Shown here in pieces: positions 43,343 through 51,403 of a DNA stretch of 64,000 nucleotides. The stretch is taken from NCBI RefSeq assembly GCF_006715765.1, contig NZ_VFNV01000001.1, positions 496,001-560,000 on the forward strand. The letters run 5' to 3'. A program made the translations under genes and the position numbers. The stretch's first letter is position 1; each line of letters opens with the position of its first letter. Below the pieces are notes generated by a model, which saw nothing but the letters and a program-made list of their open reading frames with translations, was not told where the DNA came from and did not search any database. Source of the stretch: Rarobacter incanus. Lineage in GTDB: Bacteria > Actinomycetota > Actinomycetes > Actinomycetales > Cellulomonadaceae.

Positions 43343-44211
43343 CCGCGGCCCGATTCTGGTTCGACGGGTCGGTGCGCGACGCCGCATTCGTCGCGGCCAC
43401 CGATCACGGGTTCACCATCGGCGACGGATTGTTCGAAACATTCGTTGCCGAAGGCCAACGTGTTGTGGCCTTCGAACGGCACCTCGAACGCATGGCCACG
43501 TCATGCCGCAGGATCGAACTTCCGTATCCAGGTGACGAGTACGTGCGCCGGGCCGTGCGGGAGCTTTTACAGTCCTTTGAACCCGGTGCGCGCGTGCGGG
43601 TGCGCGCGACGCTGAGCTCCGGAGACGGTCCGCCGGGGCTCGGCCGCGGCCCTGCCGCACGACTGCTCATCGCGGGCAATCCGGCCCCCGCCCCTGCCGA
43701 TCCCGTGAACATGGTCACGGTGCCGTGGAGACGTAACCCCGCGGGGGCCCTGAGCGGAATTAAGTCGATTTCGAAAGGAGAGGACGTGGTGGCCGCACAG
43801 TTCGCGGCCGCCCGCGGCGGGAACGAGGCCCTGTGGCTGAACACCCACGGCCAGATATGTGAGGGCTCGACCACAAACCTCTTCGTCCTGGCACCGGCCG
43901 CCGGCCGGGCACCGAAGCCGTGGAAACTGGCCACTCCCCCATTATCGAGCGGCTGCCTGCCGGGAATCGCTCGCTCCCTGGTCTTGGAGCGGGCCGCAGG
44001 CCGTGAATTGAGCGTTGGCGAGGAGACGATGGACTCGTCCATCATTGACCACGCGAGAAACGGCCGCGCCTGGCTCTTCGTGACCAGCGCGGGGCGGGGA
44101 ATCGTGCCCGTTTCGAGTATTGATGGCGACGAGCTCCCCGCCTGCCCGCAAGCTCCCAAACTGAGCGCGATGTGGGGCCGCATAGCTGCGGGAGCGCTCG
44201 AATCCGTGTGA
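43339..44211 (+). CDS. pabC: Aminotransferase class IV (aminodeoxychorismate lyase-like)
   Basis: 290 residues. PLP class IV fold: DGLFETFVAEGQRVVAFERHLERM (core DGLFETF and HLERM), the PLP lysine in SGIKSISK (about 144), and EGSTTNLFV. It should release 4-aminobenzoate from aminodeoxychorismate, given coupling to pabB by a 4-nt overlap. The C-terminus is somewhat Gly/Ala-rich. An alternative is a D-amino acid or branched-chain aminotransferase; context favours PabC. Confidence 0.87.
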   Translation: MTAARFWFDGSVRDAAFVAATDHGFTIGDGLFETFVAEGQRVVAFERHLERMATSCRRIELPYPGDEYVRRAVRELLQSFEPGARVRVRATLSSGDGPPGLGRGPAARLLIAGNPAPAPADPVNMVTVPWRRNPAGALSGIKSISKGEDVVAAQFAAARGGNEALWLNTHGQICEGSTTNLFVLAPAAGRAPKPWKLATPPLSSGCLPGIARSLVLERAAGRELSVGEETMDSSIIDHARNGRAWLFVTSAGRGIVPVSSIDGDELPACPQAPKLSAMWGRIAAGALESV

Positions 44212-44377
44212 CCGCCGGCGGGCGGGGCCCGTCCCGACGAGAACGGTCCGCGCCGCGCCGCCGACGGCGCCTGGCGAGTTGTGCCGCCGCGCCGCCGATT
44301 TCTCATTTGCTCCGCGATTGGCGCGCGGGGCCTGTCAGGGGCTACCATGTTTCAGCGTTGCACATTCATTTGTGCGC

Positions 44378-44452
44378 GGGCGATTGGCGCAGTGGTAGCG
44401 CACTTCGTTCACACCGAAGGGGTCACTGGTTCGAACCCAGTATCGCCCACCA
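44378..44452 (+). tRNA. tRNA-Val (CAC)
   Basis: 75 nt including encoded CCA. Same acceptor (GGGCGAT/ATCGCCC), D- and T-arms as tRNA-Val(GAC) but anticodon loop TTCACAC gives CAC (GUG codon). It lies 166 bp after pabC, on the plus strand. Confidence 0.96.
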
Positions 44453-44468
44453 GTACTTTGTGCAGTTC

Positions 44469-44500
44469 AGAGGCGCTTTTCCGAAGGGGAAGGCGCCTCT
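44469..44500 (+). terminator. Terminator of tRNA-Val (CAC)
   Basis: An 8-bp stem AGAGGCGC/GCGCCTCT (44469-44476 with 44493-44500) with an inner TTCC/GGAA pairing, 16 nt beyond the CCA end. Confidence 0.8.
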
Positions 44501-44566
44501 CGTGCACTACACGTGCAATTAGGTCAGGCCGGTGGCGCCAGGCATGAAGATGCCCCCGTCCCCGCT

Positions 44567-44696
44567 TATCGCGCGCACCGCCGCTCCCCGCCTATCGCGC
44601 GCACCGCCGCTCCCCGCCTATCGCGCGCACCGCCGCTCCCCGCCTATCGCGCGCACCGCCGCTCCCCGCCTATCGCGCGCACCGCCGCTCCCCGCT
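44567..44696. repeat. 26-bp tandem repeat, five copies
   Basis: The unit TATCGCGCGCACCGCCGCTC plus CCCGCC is repeated at 44567, 44593, 44619, 44645 and 44671, perfectly or nearly so. It directly abuts the 93-bp array. There are no spacers, so it is not a CRISPR array. The stretch between tRNA-Val and the next gene (44453-45181, 729 bp) consists almost wholly of these two arrays. Confidence 0.92.
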
Positions 44697-44699
44697 GAG

Positions 44700-45122
44700 C
44701 GAGTGCGGCGGTTTGAGCAGGGGTCTTGACTGAAAGCGGCGCGCTCGGCGTCTGCGAGGGTGCGCGGAGACGCCGAGTGCGGGGCTTTGGGCCGAGCGCG
44801 GTGGTTTGCGCGGGGGTCTTGACTGAAAGCGGCGCGCTCGGCGTCAGCGGGGGTGCGCGGGGACGCCGAGTGCGGGGCTTTGGGCCGAGCGCGGTGGTTT
44901 GCGCGGGGGTCTTGACTGAAAGCGGCGCGCTCGGCGTCAGCGGGGGTGCGCGGGGACGCCGAGTGCGGGGCTTTGGGCCGAGTGCGGTGGTTTGAGCAGG
45001 GGTTGTGACTGAAAGCGGCGCGCTCGGCGTCAGCGGGGGTGCGCGAACTCGTCGAGTGCGGGGTTTTGGTTCGAGTGCGGTGGTTTGCGCGGGGGTCTTG
45101 ACTGAAAGCAGCGCGCTCGGCG
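44700..45122. repeat. 93-bp tandem repeat, about 4.5 copies
   Basis: The TTGACTGAAAGCGGCGCGCT block recurs at 44726, 44819, 44912, 45005 (as GTGACTG...) and 45098, an exact 93-bp period. Each unit contains an inverted repeat CTCGGCGTC...GACGCCGAG (for example 44744-44752 with 44769-44777), which is damaged in the fourth copy. Since 93 is a multiple of 3, frames stay open on both strands and give 31-residue repeats, which I regard as incidental. The array ends 60 bp before the PfkB gene. Confidence 0.92.
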
Positions 45123-45181
45123 CGACCAGCGAACGCGCGGGCTACTCGATCATCGAGCAGCGCAATCGGTACAGTAAGCGC

Positions 45182-46171
45182 GTGAGCCACGAAACCCGCC
45201 CGCTGCCCCACGACGAAGATCGCGCCACAGGTGTGCCGGGCCCTGCGGGGCAGCGCAGCGCGCATCCGATCGGACACTTTGTCGGATTGGCAACTCTCGA
45301 CATCATCCACCGCGTCGAGCACGTACCTGGCAGCGACGAGAAGGTGACGGCGCTGGGCACCACGTTGGCGGCCGGCGGCCCGGCCACCAACGCCGCGGTG
45401 GTCTTCGCGGGCCTAGGAGGTCGCGCCACCCTAACCGCATCCGTTGGTGCCGACGCGGCGGGAGAACTCGTCCTTGGGGATCTAGACCGCGAGCAAGTGC
45501 GCATTGACCGCGCAGCATGCGTCACCGAGGGAGCACGGACCTCTGTGGCAACGATCGCGGTCACCGCCAGCATCGGCGAGCGAGCGATCATATCTGCCGG
45601 CGACGGGGCACATTCCCCCGCGCCATCGACGCGCCCGCCCGGCCTGGCCCGGTACGCCCGCGTGGTCTTGGCCGATTCCTACGAAACACACCTCAGTATC
45701 CCGCTGCTAACTGAAGCCAATGCCCTTGGAATACCAACGATCCTGGACATCGGGCGGCGTAAGCAGAACTCGCTGGACCTGCTGGAACTAACGACCCTCG
45801 CGATCGTTTCGCGGGACTTCGACCGCGCGCGCTCCACTGCCGCGATATTCGCCCAGATCCACGCTTGCGGGACCCCGTACGTTGTGATTACCGACGGCGA
45901 CAAACCGATCGAATACTCGATTTCGTTGCCGACGGTGCGACGCACCGGGACCGTGCCGACAACCCGGGTCGAAAACGTGGTCGACACCCTGGGTGCGGGC
46001 GACTTTTTCCACGGGAGCGCCGCCCACTTCGTGGCCGCCAACGGCCTCAGTCCTGCCTCGTTCGAGCGGCTGCTCGCCTATGCCGGACGCATCACCGCGC
46101 TATCGGTGCAGTCCTTCGGGACACGCACGTGGCTACGCGACCTGCATATGGCCGCGGCGCGGGGGCACTAG
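45182..46171 (+). CDS. PfkB-family carbohydrate/nucleoside kinase
   Basis: 329 residues from GTG at 45182. PfkB/ribokinase fold: VGLATLDIIHRVEHVPGSDEK at the start (core GLATLDII), GGPATNAAVVFAGLGG, and the C-terminal catalytic loop DTLGAGDFFHG with the base Asp. The N-terminal 30 residues have no family similarity, so a later start is possible. The open frame reaches back into the tandem repeats, but that part is not considered coding. The sugar substrate is unknown. It converges on the next gene with a 4-nt overlap of the coding ends. Confidence 0.85.
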   Translation: MSHETRPLPHDEDRATGVPGPAGQRSAHPIGHFVGLATLDIIHRVEHVPGSDEKVTALGTTLAAGGPATNAAVVFAGLGGRATLTASVGADAAGELVLGDLDREQVRIDRAACVTEGARTSVATIAVTASIGERAIISAGDGAHSPAPSTRPPGLARYARVVLADSYETHLSIPLLTEANALGIPTILDIGRRKQNSLDLLELTTLAIVSRDFDRARSTAAIFAQIHACGTPYVVITDGDKPIEYSISLPTVRRTGTVPTTRVENVVDTLGAGDFFHGSAAHFVAANGLSPASFERLLAYAGRITALSVQSFGTRTWLRDLHMAAARGH

Positions 46172-46824
46172 CGGGCGGCGCGGATCGCCGCCACCAGGGC
46201 CTCGCCGTCGATGCGCATCGTCGCGCGGTCGCGCGTGGCCGCAATGCGCCGGGCATTCGGATCGTCCACGGCATCGATCCAGGCCAGCGCCTCCACACGA
46301 GTCCTACCGTGGGCCACATGCCGCGCCATCAGTCGTTCACGCCGCAGTGCGTCTTCGACGTCCAGGTACACCGTCAGGTCAAGCGCATCCGCACAGGCCA
46401 CCCACTGCCCCTCGGGCAGCAGCAGGTAGTTTCCCTCGACGATCGCCAGTTCGTCGGCGGGGTCAACGCGCACGCGTGCGGCGACGGGCTCGTGCAGCGC
46501 CCGATCGTAGGCAGGGGCAAATACCGACGAGTTCCCCCTCTCCCGAACCCTGTGTAGCAGGCAATTGAGCCCTTCCACGTCGAAAGATGCGGGCGCCCCT
46601 TTTTGTGCACGCAGTCCCAAAAGGTCCAATTGCTCGTTCGAGAGGTGGAAACCATCCATTTCGATTACGGGGGCCGGAGTGCGACCGCGCGGCGATAGGG
46701 CTGCCGCGAGCATATTCGCCACAAAGCTCTTCCCGCTGCCGGGTGCGCCGACGATGCCGAGCAGCAGGCGCTGGTGGTCCCGCGGGGCTGGCAGGGCTGC
46801 GCGGAGGCGGGTGAACTCGTCCAT
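46168..46824 (-). CDS. Nucleoside/sugar kinase-like P-loop protein (FrcK/uridine kinase family)
   Basis: 218 residues. Walker A GAPGSGKS (about 26-33), MDGFHLSNEQLD, PAYDRALHEP and VEGNYLLL are the motifs of the phosphoribulokinase/uridine kinase superfamily, of the YggC/FrcK type. Such proteins are often annotated as fructose transport kinases, without strong evidence. It lies opposite a PfkB kinase and near no transporter. ATG at 46824 has GGAGG upstream. Confidence 0.8.
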   Translation of the reverse strand: MDEFTRLRAALPAPRDHQRLLLGIVGAPGSGKSFVANMLAAALSPRGRTPAPVIEMDGFHLSNEQLDLLGLRAQKGAPASFDVEGLNCLLHRVRERGNSSVFAPAYDRALHEPVAARVRVDPADELAIVEGNYLLLPEGQWVACADALDLTVYLDVEDALRRERLMARHVAHGRTRVEALAWIDAVDDPNARRIAATRDRATMRIDGEALVAAIRAAR

Positions 46825-46927
46825 ATCTTCCTCCTTGCATGCTCAAGGAACTCTCAGCATCTGCCGTCAAAATTGATCCCTGGAATTATCTTGACCGGTT
46901 CATTGTTGCAGTATTCGGATTAAAACG

Positions 46928-46944
46928 GGCGGTTTGTGACCGCC
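46928..46944. promoter_or_regulatory. Short dyad upstream of the hexapeptide protein
   Basis: GGCGGT-TTGTG-ACCGCC, a perfect 6-5-6 dyad, 26 bp before the ATG at 46970. It could be an operator or a leader hairpin. Confidence 0.3.
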
Positions 46945-46969
46945 TGAACTACAACGTGCAAGGAGTGGT

Positions 46970-47365
46970 ATGCCTCGCAAACCGACTCGCGAAGAGTTTG
47001 AAACCGACGATGGCAGGGTGTTGCGCTACGTCCGGCACCCGCACGGGGGCGGATTTGTATCGCCGAAGGCCGTGGTCGCGCCCGACGCGTGGATTGCGCG
47101 GAGCGCCTACGTAGAGGAACGCGCCATCGTCGGGCCGCGCGCCCGTGTCGGCGAGAACAGTTGGATCGAATCCGATGCGCAGGTGGCAGCCGAGGCGATC
47201 ATCGGAATTGCGGTGCATGTGGGACCGGGTGCTCGTGTCGGTTCGGGGGCGCGTGTCGGGCGCGGCGCGCGCATCGGCGAGCAAGCCGTTTTGCCGGCCA
47301 ATGTGCAGGTCTCGGCCGATTCGACGGTGCCGGCGAAGGCAGTCGTAGGGAGTCGCGCCGCCTGA
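46970..47365 (+). CDS. Hexapeptide-repeat (left-handed beta-helix) protein
   Basis: 131 residues. After a short N-terminal segment the sequence is built of hexapeptide turns (about 30-125): IVGPRA, RVGENS, IVGxxx-like VHVGPG, ARVGSG, ARVGRG, ARIGEQ. This is the left-handed parallel beta-helix of trimeric acyltransferases and gamma-carbonic anhydrase-like proteins. The zinc-binding histidines of carbonic anhydrases are not evident, and no catalytic acyltransferase motif is visible. ATG at 46970 with AAGGAG close by. Function unknown. Confidence 0.8.
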   Translation: MPRKPTREEFETDDGRVLRYVRHPHGGGFVSPKAVVAPDAWIARSAYVEERAIVGPRARVGENSWIESDAQVAAEAIIGIAVHVGPGARVGSGARVGRGARIGEQAVLPANVQVSADSTVPAKAVVGSRAA

Positions 47366-47464
47366 ACTCGCCGGCCAGGTGGGCCGTCCCCGCCGGTCGA
47401 GTGGCGCTGCAAGCGCGTATCGAGATCACGCCCACACCACTCGTTGCTCTCGGTACACGCCCCC

Positions 47465-47517
47465 GGCGCACTCGATCAACAATGCACGGCGCATTCGATC
47501 AACAATGCACGGCGTGG
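47465..47517. repeat. 23-bp tandem duplication (REP-like family)
   Basis: TCGATCAACAATGCACGGCG and three more bases occur at 47472-47494 and 47495-47517, with the preceding GGCGCA also shared. It lies just before the end of the ABC-F gene. The core CGATCAAC-A-GCACGGC matches the element at 41681-41728. Confidence 0.85.
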
Positions 47518-47522
47518 ATTCG

Positions 47523-49121
47523 CTACGCTAGCGCAACTAGTTCGCGGTAGTCGTCGTTCCAAAGGTCTTCGTCGCCGTCCGGCAACAACAGCACTCTTTC
47601 GGGCGTCAAAGCGTCCACGGCCCCGACATCGTGCGTCACCATGACGACCGCTCCCTCGTAGGTGCGTAATGCCCCCAGTATCTCGGCGCGTGATGCCGGG
47701 TCGAGGTTGTTGGTCGGTTCATCCAGCAGCAGAACGTTGGCGGCCGACACAACCAGCGTCGCTAGGGCTAGGCGCGTCTTTTCACCGCCGGACAGCACGC
47801 TGGTTGGTTTATCCGCGTCGTCGCCCGAGAACAGAAACGAACCCAGAACGGAGCGGACCTGGGTGTCCGTGAGGTCGGGTGCCGCGTGGCGCAGGTTCTC
47901 GACCACGGTCACATCGTTATCGAGCGTCTCGTGCTCCTGCGCGTAGTATCCGATCTTGAGACCGTGCCCGGGAACGACCTTGCCGGTATCGGGCTGCTGC
48001 ACTCCGGCCAGAATCCTCAAGAGAGTGGTCTTACCGGCACCATTGAGACCCAAAATAACCACCCGCGAACCGCGGTCGATCGCCAAGTCAACGCCCGCAA
48101 ATACCTCCATAGAACCGTAGGACTTCGAGAGGTGTTCGGCGGTGAGCGGAGTCTTGCCGCACGGCGCGGGCGCCGGGAACCGCAGCTTTGCAACCTTATC
48201 GGTGGCACGCTCCCCTTCGACGCTGGCCCGCAATTGCTCGGCCCTGCGCAACATCTGCTGCGCGGCAACGGCCTTGGTCGCCTTCGCGCGCATCTTTTCG
48301 CCCTGCACTGTGAGCGCGGCGGCCTTCTTTTCAGCGTTGAGGCGTTCCTTGCGGCGTCGCCTCTCGTCCTGCTCGCGCTGCTTGAGATAGGCATCCCACC
48401 CAAGGTGATACTGGTCGATTTCTCCGCGGTTCGCGTCCAGGTGGAACACCTTGTTGACCACGACTTGCAGCAACGCAACGTCGTGACTGATGACGATCAG
48501 TCCACCGGAGTAATTCTTCAAGAAATCGCGCAACCACAGGATCGAGTCGTGATCGAGGTGGTTGGTGGGCTCATCGAGCAAGAGCGTCTCCGCGTCGGAG
48601 AACAAGATCCGAGCCAAATCCACCCGTCGTCGTTGCCCGCCGGACAGAGCGCGCAGGGGCTTCGCCAGCGTTGCCTCGTCGAGGCCGAGGTTCGCCGCTA
48701 TGCGCAGGGCCTCCGATTCAGCGGCGTACCCTCCACCCGCCAGGAACCGCGCCTCAAGCTTGGGATAACGCTCCATCGCCCTATCGTGACGCTTCGCATC
48801 GTCGCTGGCCATGTCCTCTTGCGCCGCACGCATCTTCTCGACAATGGCATCGAGCCCGCGCGCGGACAGGACGCGGGCCAATGCCGTTTGCTCAAGATCC
48901 CCGACCCGTGAGTCCTGCGGCAAGTATCCGACCGTTCCGCGCACCGTGATCTGTCCCGCGGTCGGCTGGGTTTGCCCCGCCAGGGTCTTGGTCAGGGTCG
49001 TCTTGCCGGCACCGTTGCGGCCGACCAGGCCGATGCGGTCACCTGCCTGCACCTGAAAACTGGTTTCGTGCACAAGGGTCCTTGCCCCAACTCGCAACTC
49101 AACATTGTTGGCGCTAATCAC
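47523..49121 (-). CDS. ABC-F family ATPase
   Basis: 532 residues with two ABC domains and no membrane helices. First domain: GRNGAGKTT, LSGGQRRRVDLARIL, LLLDEPTNHLDHDSI. Second: GLNGAGKTT, LSGGEKTRLALATL, LLLDEPTNNLD. Between them is a charged linker (about 245-290) with ERRRRKERLNAEKKAAAL. ABC-F proteins act on ribosomes, for translation elongation or antibiotic protection. This one has no long extension and lies near the suf genes, as does the mycobacterial Rv1473, so a housekeeping factor is likely. GTG start. Confidence 0.92.
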   Translation of the reverse strand: MISANNVELRVGARTLVHETSFQVQAGDRIGLVGRNGAGKTTLTKTLAGQTQPTAGQITVRGTVGYLPQDSRVGDLEQTALARVLSARGLDAIVEKMRAAQEDMASDDAKRHDRAMERYPKLEARFLAGGGYAAESEALRIAANLGLDEATLAKPLRALSGGQRRRVDLARILFSDAETLLLDEPTNHLDHDSILWLRDFLKNYSGGLIVISHDVALLQVVVNKVFHLDANRGEIDQYHLGWDAYLKQREQDERRRRKERLNAEKKAAALTVQGEKMRAKATKAVAAQQMLRRAEQLRASVEGERATDKVAKLRFPAPAPCGKTPLTAEHLSKSYGSMEVFAGVDLAIDRGSRVVILGLNGAGKTTLLRILAGVQQPDTGKVVPGHGLKIGYYAQEHETLDNDVTVVENLRHAAPDLTDTQVRSVLGSFLFSGDDADKPTSVLSGGEKTRLALATLVVSAANVLLLDEPTNNLDPASRAEILGALRTYEGAVVMVTHDVGAVDALTPERVLLLPDGDEDLWNDDYRELVALA

Positions 49122-49153
49122 GTAGACGATTCCTTCAGGCGGTAGATAAGAAC

Positions 49154-49170
49154 TTGTGCGATTGGCACAA
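49154..49170. promoter_or_regulatory. Operator-like dyad upstream of bioY
   Basis: TTGTGC-GATTG-GCACAA, a perfect 6-5-6 dyad, 71 bp before the bioY start and 33 bp from the ABC-F start. It could control biotin transport genes; the binding protein is unknown. Confidence 0.45.
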
Positions 49171-49240
49171 ACGAGGCCAAGTCTATCGGTCAGTAAGGTG
49201 GCAAACGTAGTTTAATTGCACATAAACCGTAGGGAAGATC

Positions 49241-49873
49241 ATGAAATCGACCACTCGTAACTCAGGCCCAGCTTCGCGCACCCCAACGCCGCAGACAGCC
49301 ACGGTCCGCCGCAGCGCCCTGGCGGACCGCTCGACAAGCACCGCCCTGATTGCCACGTTCGCGGCACTAATAGCGGCGTGCTCATTGCTCACAGGACCTG
49401 CCGTCAGCGGTGTCCCGATCACGTTGCAGACCTTCGCGGTATTGCTTGCGGGCGTAGTTTTGGGACCGTGGCGCGGAGCCGGTGCCGTACTTCTGTACAT
49501 CGCGGTCGGACTAGCCGGACTTCCCGTCTTCGCCGGCGGCAAATCGGGGGTCGTGATGTTGGCCGGCCCCACGGTCGGGTATCTCATCGCATTCCCGCTC
49601 GCGGCGGCGTTGGCCGGCTGGTGGATCCACCGCGCCCGGGCCGGGCAGTGGCGCGCACTAGCGGCACACGCCGGATTGGCCGTGGCCGCGGCGACCATAG
49701 TGATCTACTCCATCGGTGTTCCGGTGCTTTCCGCACGGGTTGGCATCCCCCTCTCCAAGGCATTCCTGGGGAACCTGGTATACCTGCCATTGGACGCCGT
49801 CAAGGCCGCTCTCGCCGCGATAGTCGGGCTTTCCGTTTTGCGCGCCTTCCCACAGTTGGCACGCGCCAAGTGA
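49241..49873 (+). CDS. bioY: Biotin ECF transporter S component
   Basis: 210 residues. After a 30-residue hydrophilic lead, six membrane helices follow with BioY signatures: GVPITLQTFAVLLAG, GAGAVLLYIAVGLAGLPVF (core LYIAVGLAGLPVFAGG) and GPTVGYLIAFPLAA. It binds biotin. ATG at 49241 with AGGGAAG upstream. Its stop overlaps the bioM start by 4 nt. Confidence 0.94.
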   Translation: MKSTTRNSGPASRTPTPQTATVRRSALADRSTSTALIATFAALIAACSLLTGPAVSGVPITLQTFAVLLAGVVLGPWRGAGAVLLYIAVGLAGLPVFAGGKSGVVMLAGPTVGYLIAFPLAAALAGWWIHRARAGQWRALAAHAGLAVAAATIVIYSIGVPVLSARVGIPLSKAFLGNLVYLPLDAVKAALAAIVGLSVLRAFPQLARAK

Positions 49874-50628
49874 GTCTCAGCGACCCGCCCGGTGGCGGCA
49901 TCACATTCGACGGCGTATCGGTGTGGACGCAGGACGCCGCGGGAAACCGCGTCACACCCATCCTCGCCGACGTTTCGCTGTCGCTGACCGCCGCGCGGGT
50001 CGCAATCATCGGAGCCAACGGTTCGGGTAAGACGACGCTGGCGAAGTTGGTGGCGGCACTCGTCCTTCCGAACCTTGGGCGAGTGCGCGTCAATGGTGTC
50101 GACACGACCGTTTCCGCGCGCGAGGTGATACGCCAAGTCGGTTACCTTTTCTCCGATCCCGACGCGCAAATAATCATGCCGACCCCGCTTGAGGACATCG
50201 CGCTAACGCTGCGCTACCGCGGCGTTGGTCGCAAGGAACGCGACCGGCGAGCATTGGAGATTTTGGACGAGTTCCGCCTCGCCGATCATGCCCATCAACC
50301 GGTTCAAACCCTGTCCGGTGGGCAACGCCAGCTGCTCGCCCTGGCCGGCGTGCTGGCCGCCGAGCCGGCCGTCCTGGTGTGCGACGAGCCAACCACCCGC
50401 CTGGACCTGCGCTGGCGGCACACGATAGTCGAACGCCTGTCTGCGCTGCCCCAGCAGGTTGTGCTCGTCACCCACGACCTAGAGGCCGCGGCAGCTTGCC
50501 CGCAAGGCGCCGTGATCGCTGACGGGCGGCTCATCGCCACTGGCAGCGGGCGCGATTGCGTTGAACGCTACCGGGATCTCATCGCCGCGCAGCTCGCCGG
50601 CGGCAGCGTGCCGGAAGGCAAGCCGTGA
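49870..50628 (+). CDS. bioM: ECF transporter ATPase (BioM/CbiO-type)
   Basis: 252 residues from GTG overlapping the bioY stop. Walker A GANGSGKTTLAKL, an ECF-type Q-loop DPDAQIIMPTPLEDIA, LSGGQRQLLALAGVLA and VLVCDEPTTRLD. It energises the biotin importer with bioN. An upstream in-frame stretch overlapping bioY is not part of the protein. Confidence 0.93.
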   Translation: MSLSDPPGGGITFDGVSVWTQDAAGNRVTPILADVSLSLTAARVAIIGANGSGKTTLAKLVAALVLPNLGRVRVNGVDTTVSAREVIRQVGYLFSDPDAQIIMPTPLEDIALTLRYRGVGRKERDRRALEILDEFRLADHAHQPVQTLSGGQRQLLALAGVLAAEPAVLVCDEPTTRLDLRWRHTIVERLSALPQQVVLVTHDLEAAAACPQGAVIADGRLIATGSGRDCVERYRDLIAAQLAGGSVPEGKP

Positions 50629-51332
50629 GCAGGCTCGCACCGGCCCCGCGAGCCTCACGCGGCGCCGCGATAGGACCCAGGAGGCGCGGCCCCAACACGC
50701 CGGTGTGGCGGGGCGCACTGGGCGCCTACATACCTGGAAATTCGATCCTGCATCGCTGCCCACCATGGGTCGCCATGCCGACGCTGGCGGCCTTTGTCAT
50801 TGCGATTACCGTGCTCGACAGCCTCGCCGCCTCCCTGATCGCTTTGGGGATCGCCACACTCGCGTGCGCTGTCGTGGGGATGAGGTGCCAAGCGATCGTA
50901 TTCGCTTGCCTTCGCGCCATGGCCGTGACCGTTCCCGTCTTCCTACTGGCTTGGTGGTCACACTCGTTGGCAGCGGCAGCGCAGACGTCAATCGACCTCA
51001 CGGCTGCCATCGCCGGGGCGCTCGCCGTCGTCTCCTCGACGAGGGCGGACGACCTGATCGACTCCGCGCTGACCGCCATGGGGCCGCTGCGACGCGTGGG
51101 CGTCGACACCGACCGGATCGCCCTATCCGTTGCGCTCATGCAAAGGTCCATACCAGCGCTGGGTGCAACCATGACGGCCGCCACCGATGCCGCCCGCGCT
51201 CGCGGGATTCCGCCCAACGCCCGGGTCATCATCACCCCTGTCGCCCTGCGGGCGGTGACCCGCGCGATCAACGTCGGCGAGGCGATCCATGCCCGCGGAC
51301 TCACCGAACGTTCACTGCCGCCACATGAATAG
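50625..51332 (+). CDS. bioN: ECF transporter transmembrane T component (BioN/CbiQ-type)
   Basis: 235 residues. Four or five membrane helices between about 45 and 155, then two coupling motifs of the T component, AARARGIPP and AIHARGLTE, each with the Ala-Arg-Gly signature. It couples bioM to bioY. GTG overlaps the bioM stop by 4 nt. The N-terminus is an Arg/Pro-rich stretch of about 40 residues unlike relatives, so a later start is possible. Confidence 0.9.
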   Translation: MSRLAPAPRASRGAAIGPRRRGPNTPVWRGALGAYIPGNSILHRCPPWVAMPTLAAFVIAITVLDSLAASLIALGIATLACAVVGMRCQAIVFACLRAMAVTVPVFLLAWWSHSLAAAAQTSIDLTAAIAGALAVVSSTRADDLIDSALTAMGPLRRVGVDTDRIALSVALMQRSIPALGATMTAATDAARARGIPPNARVIITPVALRAVTRAINVGEAIHARGLTERSLPPHE

Positions 51333-51403
51333 TTCACCTGAAACGTGTAGCGTAGATGTTTTGGGGACGAGGCCGAATCGCGGACGTTATTGGGGCATAA
51401 CTG

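Larger units (their letters stand above)
44378..44502. repeat. Right arm of the inverted repeat (tRNA-Val-CAC plus terminator)
   Basis: Counterpart of 41732-41855 in opposite orientation; it extends from the tRNA 5' end through the hairpin to CTCTCG. It is about 93% identical to the left arm by eye. Almost half of the differences lie in the anticodon arm. Confidence 0.9.

Noticed and set aside
44567-44696. Possible CRISPR array
   Set aside because: The 26-bp units are directly adjacent, with no spacers, and there are no cas genes in the window.
44726-45103. Array of promoters at the repeated TTGACT boxes
   Set aside because: No -10-like hexamer occurs 16-18 bp after any of the boxes; the sequence there is CG-only.
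44618-45322. Open frames on both strands over the 93-bp repeats encoding 31-residue repeat proteins
   Set aside because: The unit length is a multiple of three and the DNA is GC-rich, so every stop-free frame repeats automatically. There is no ribosome-binding site, no domain similarity, and both strands are open equally.
49122-49240. Riboswitch or T-box before bioY
   Set aside because: The leader is too short and shows only one dyad, without conserved riboswitch or T-box elements.
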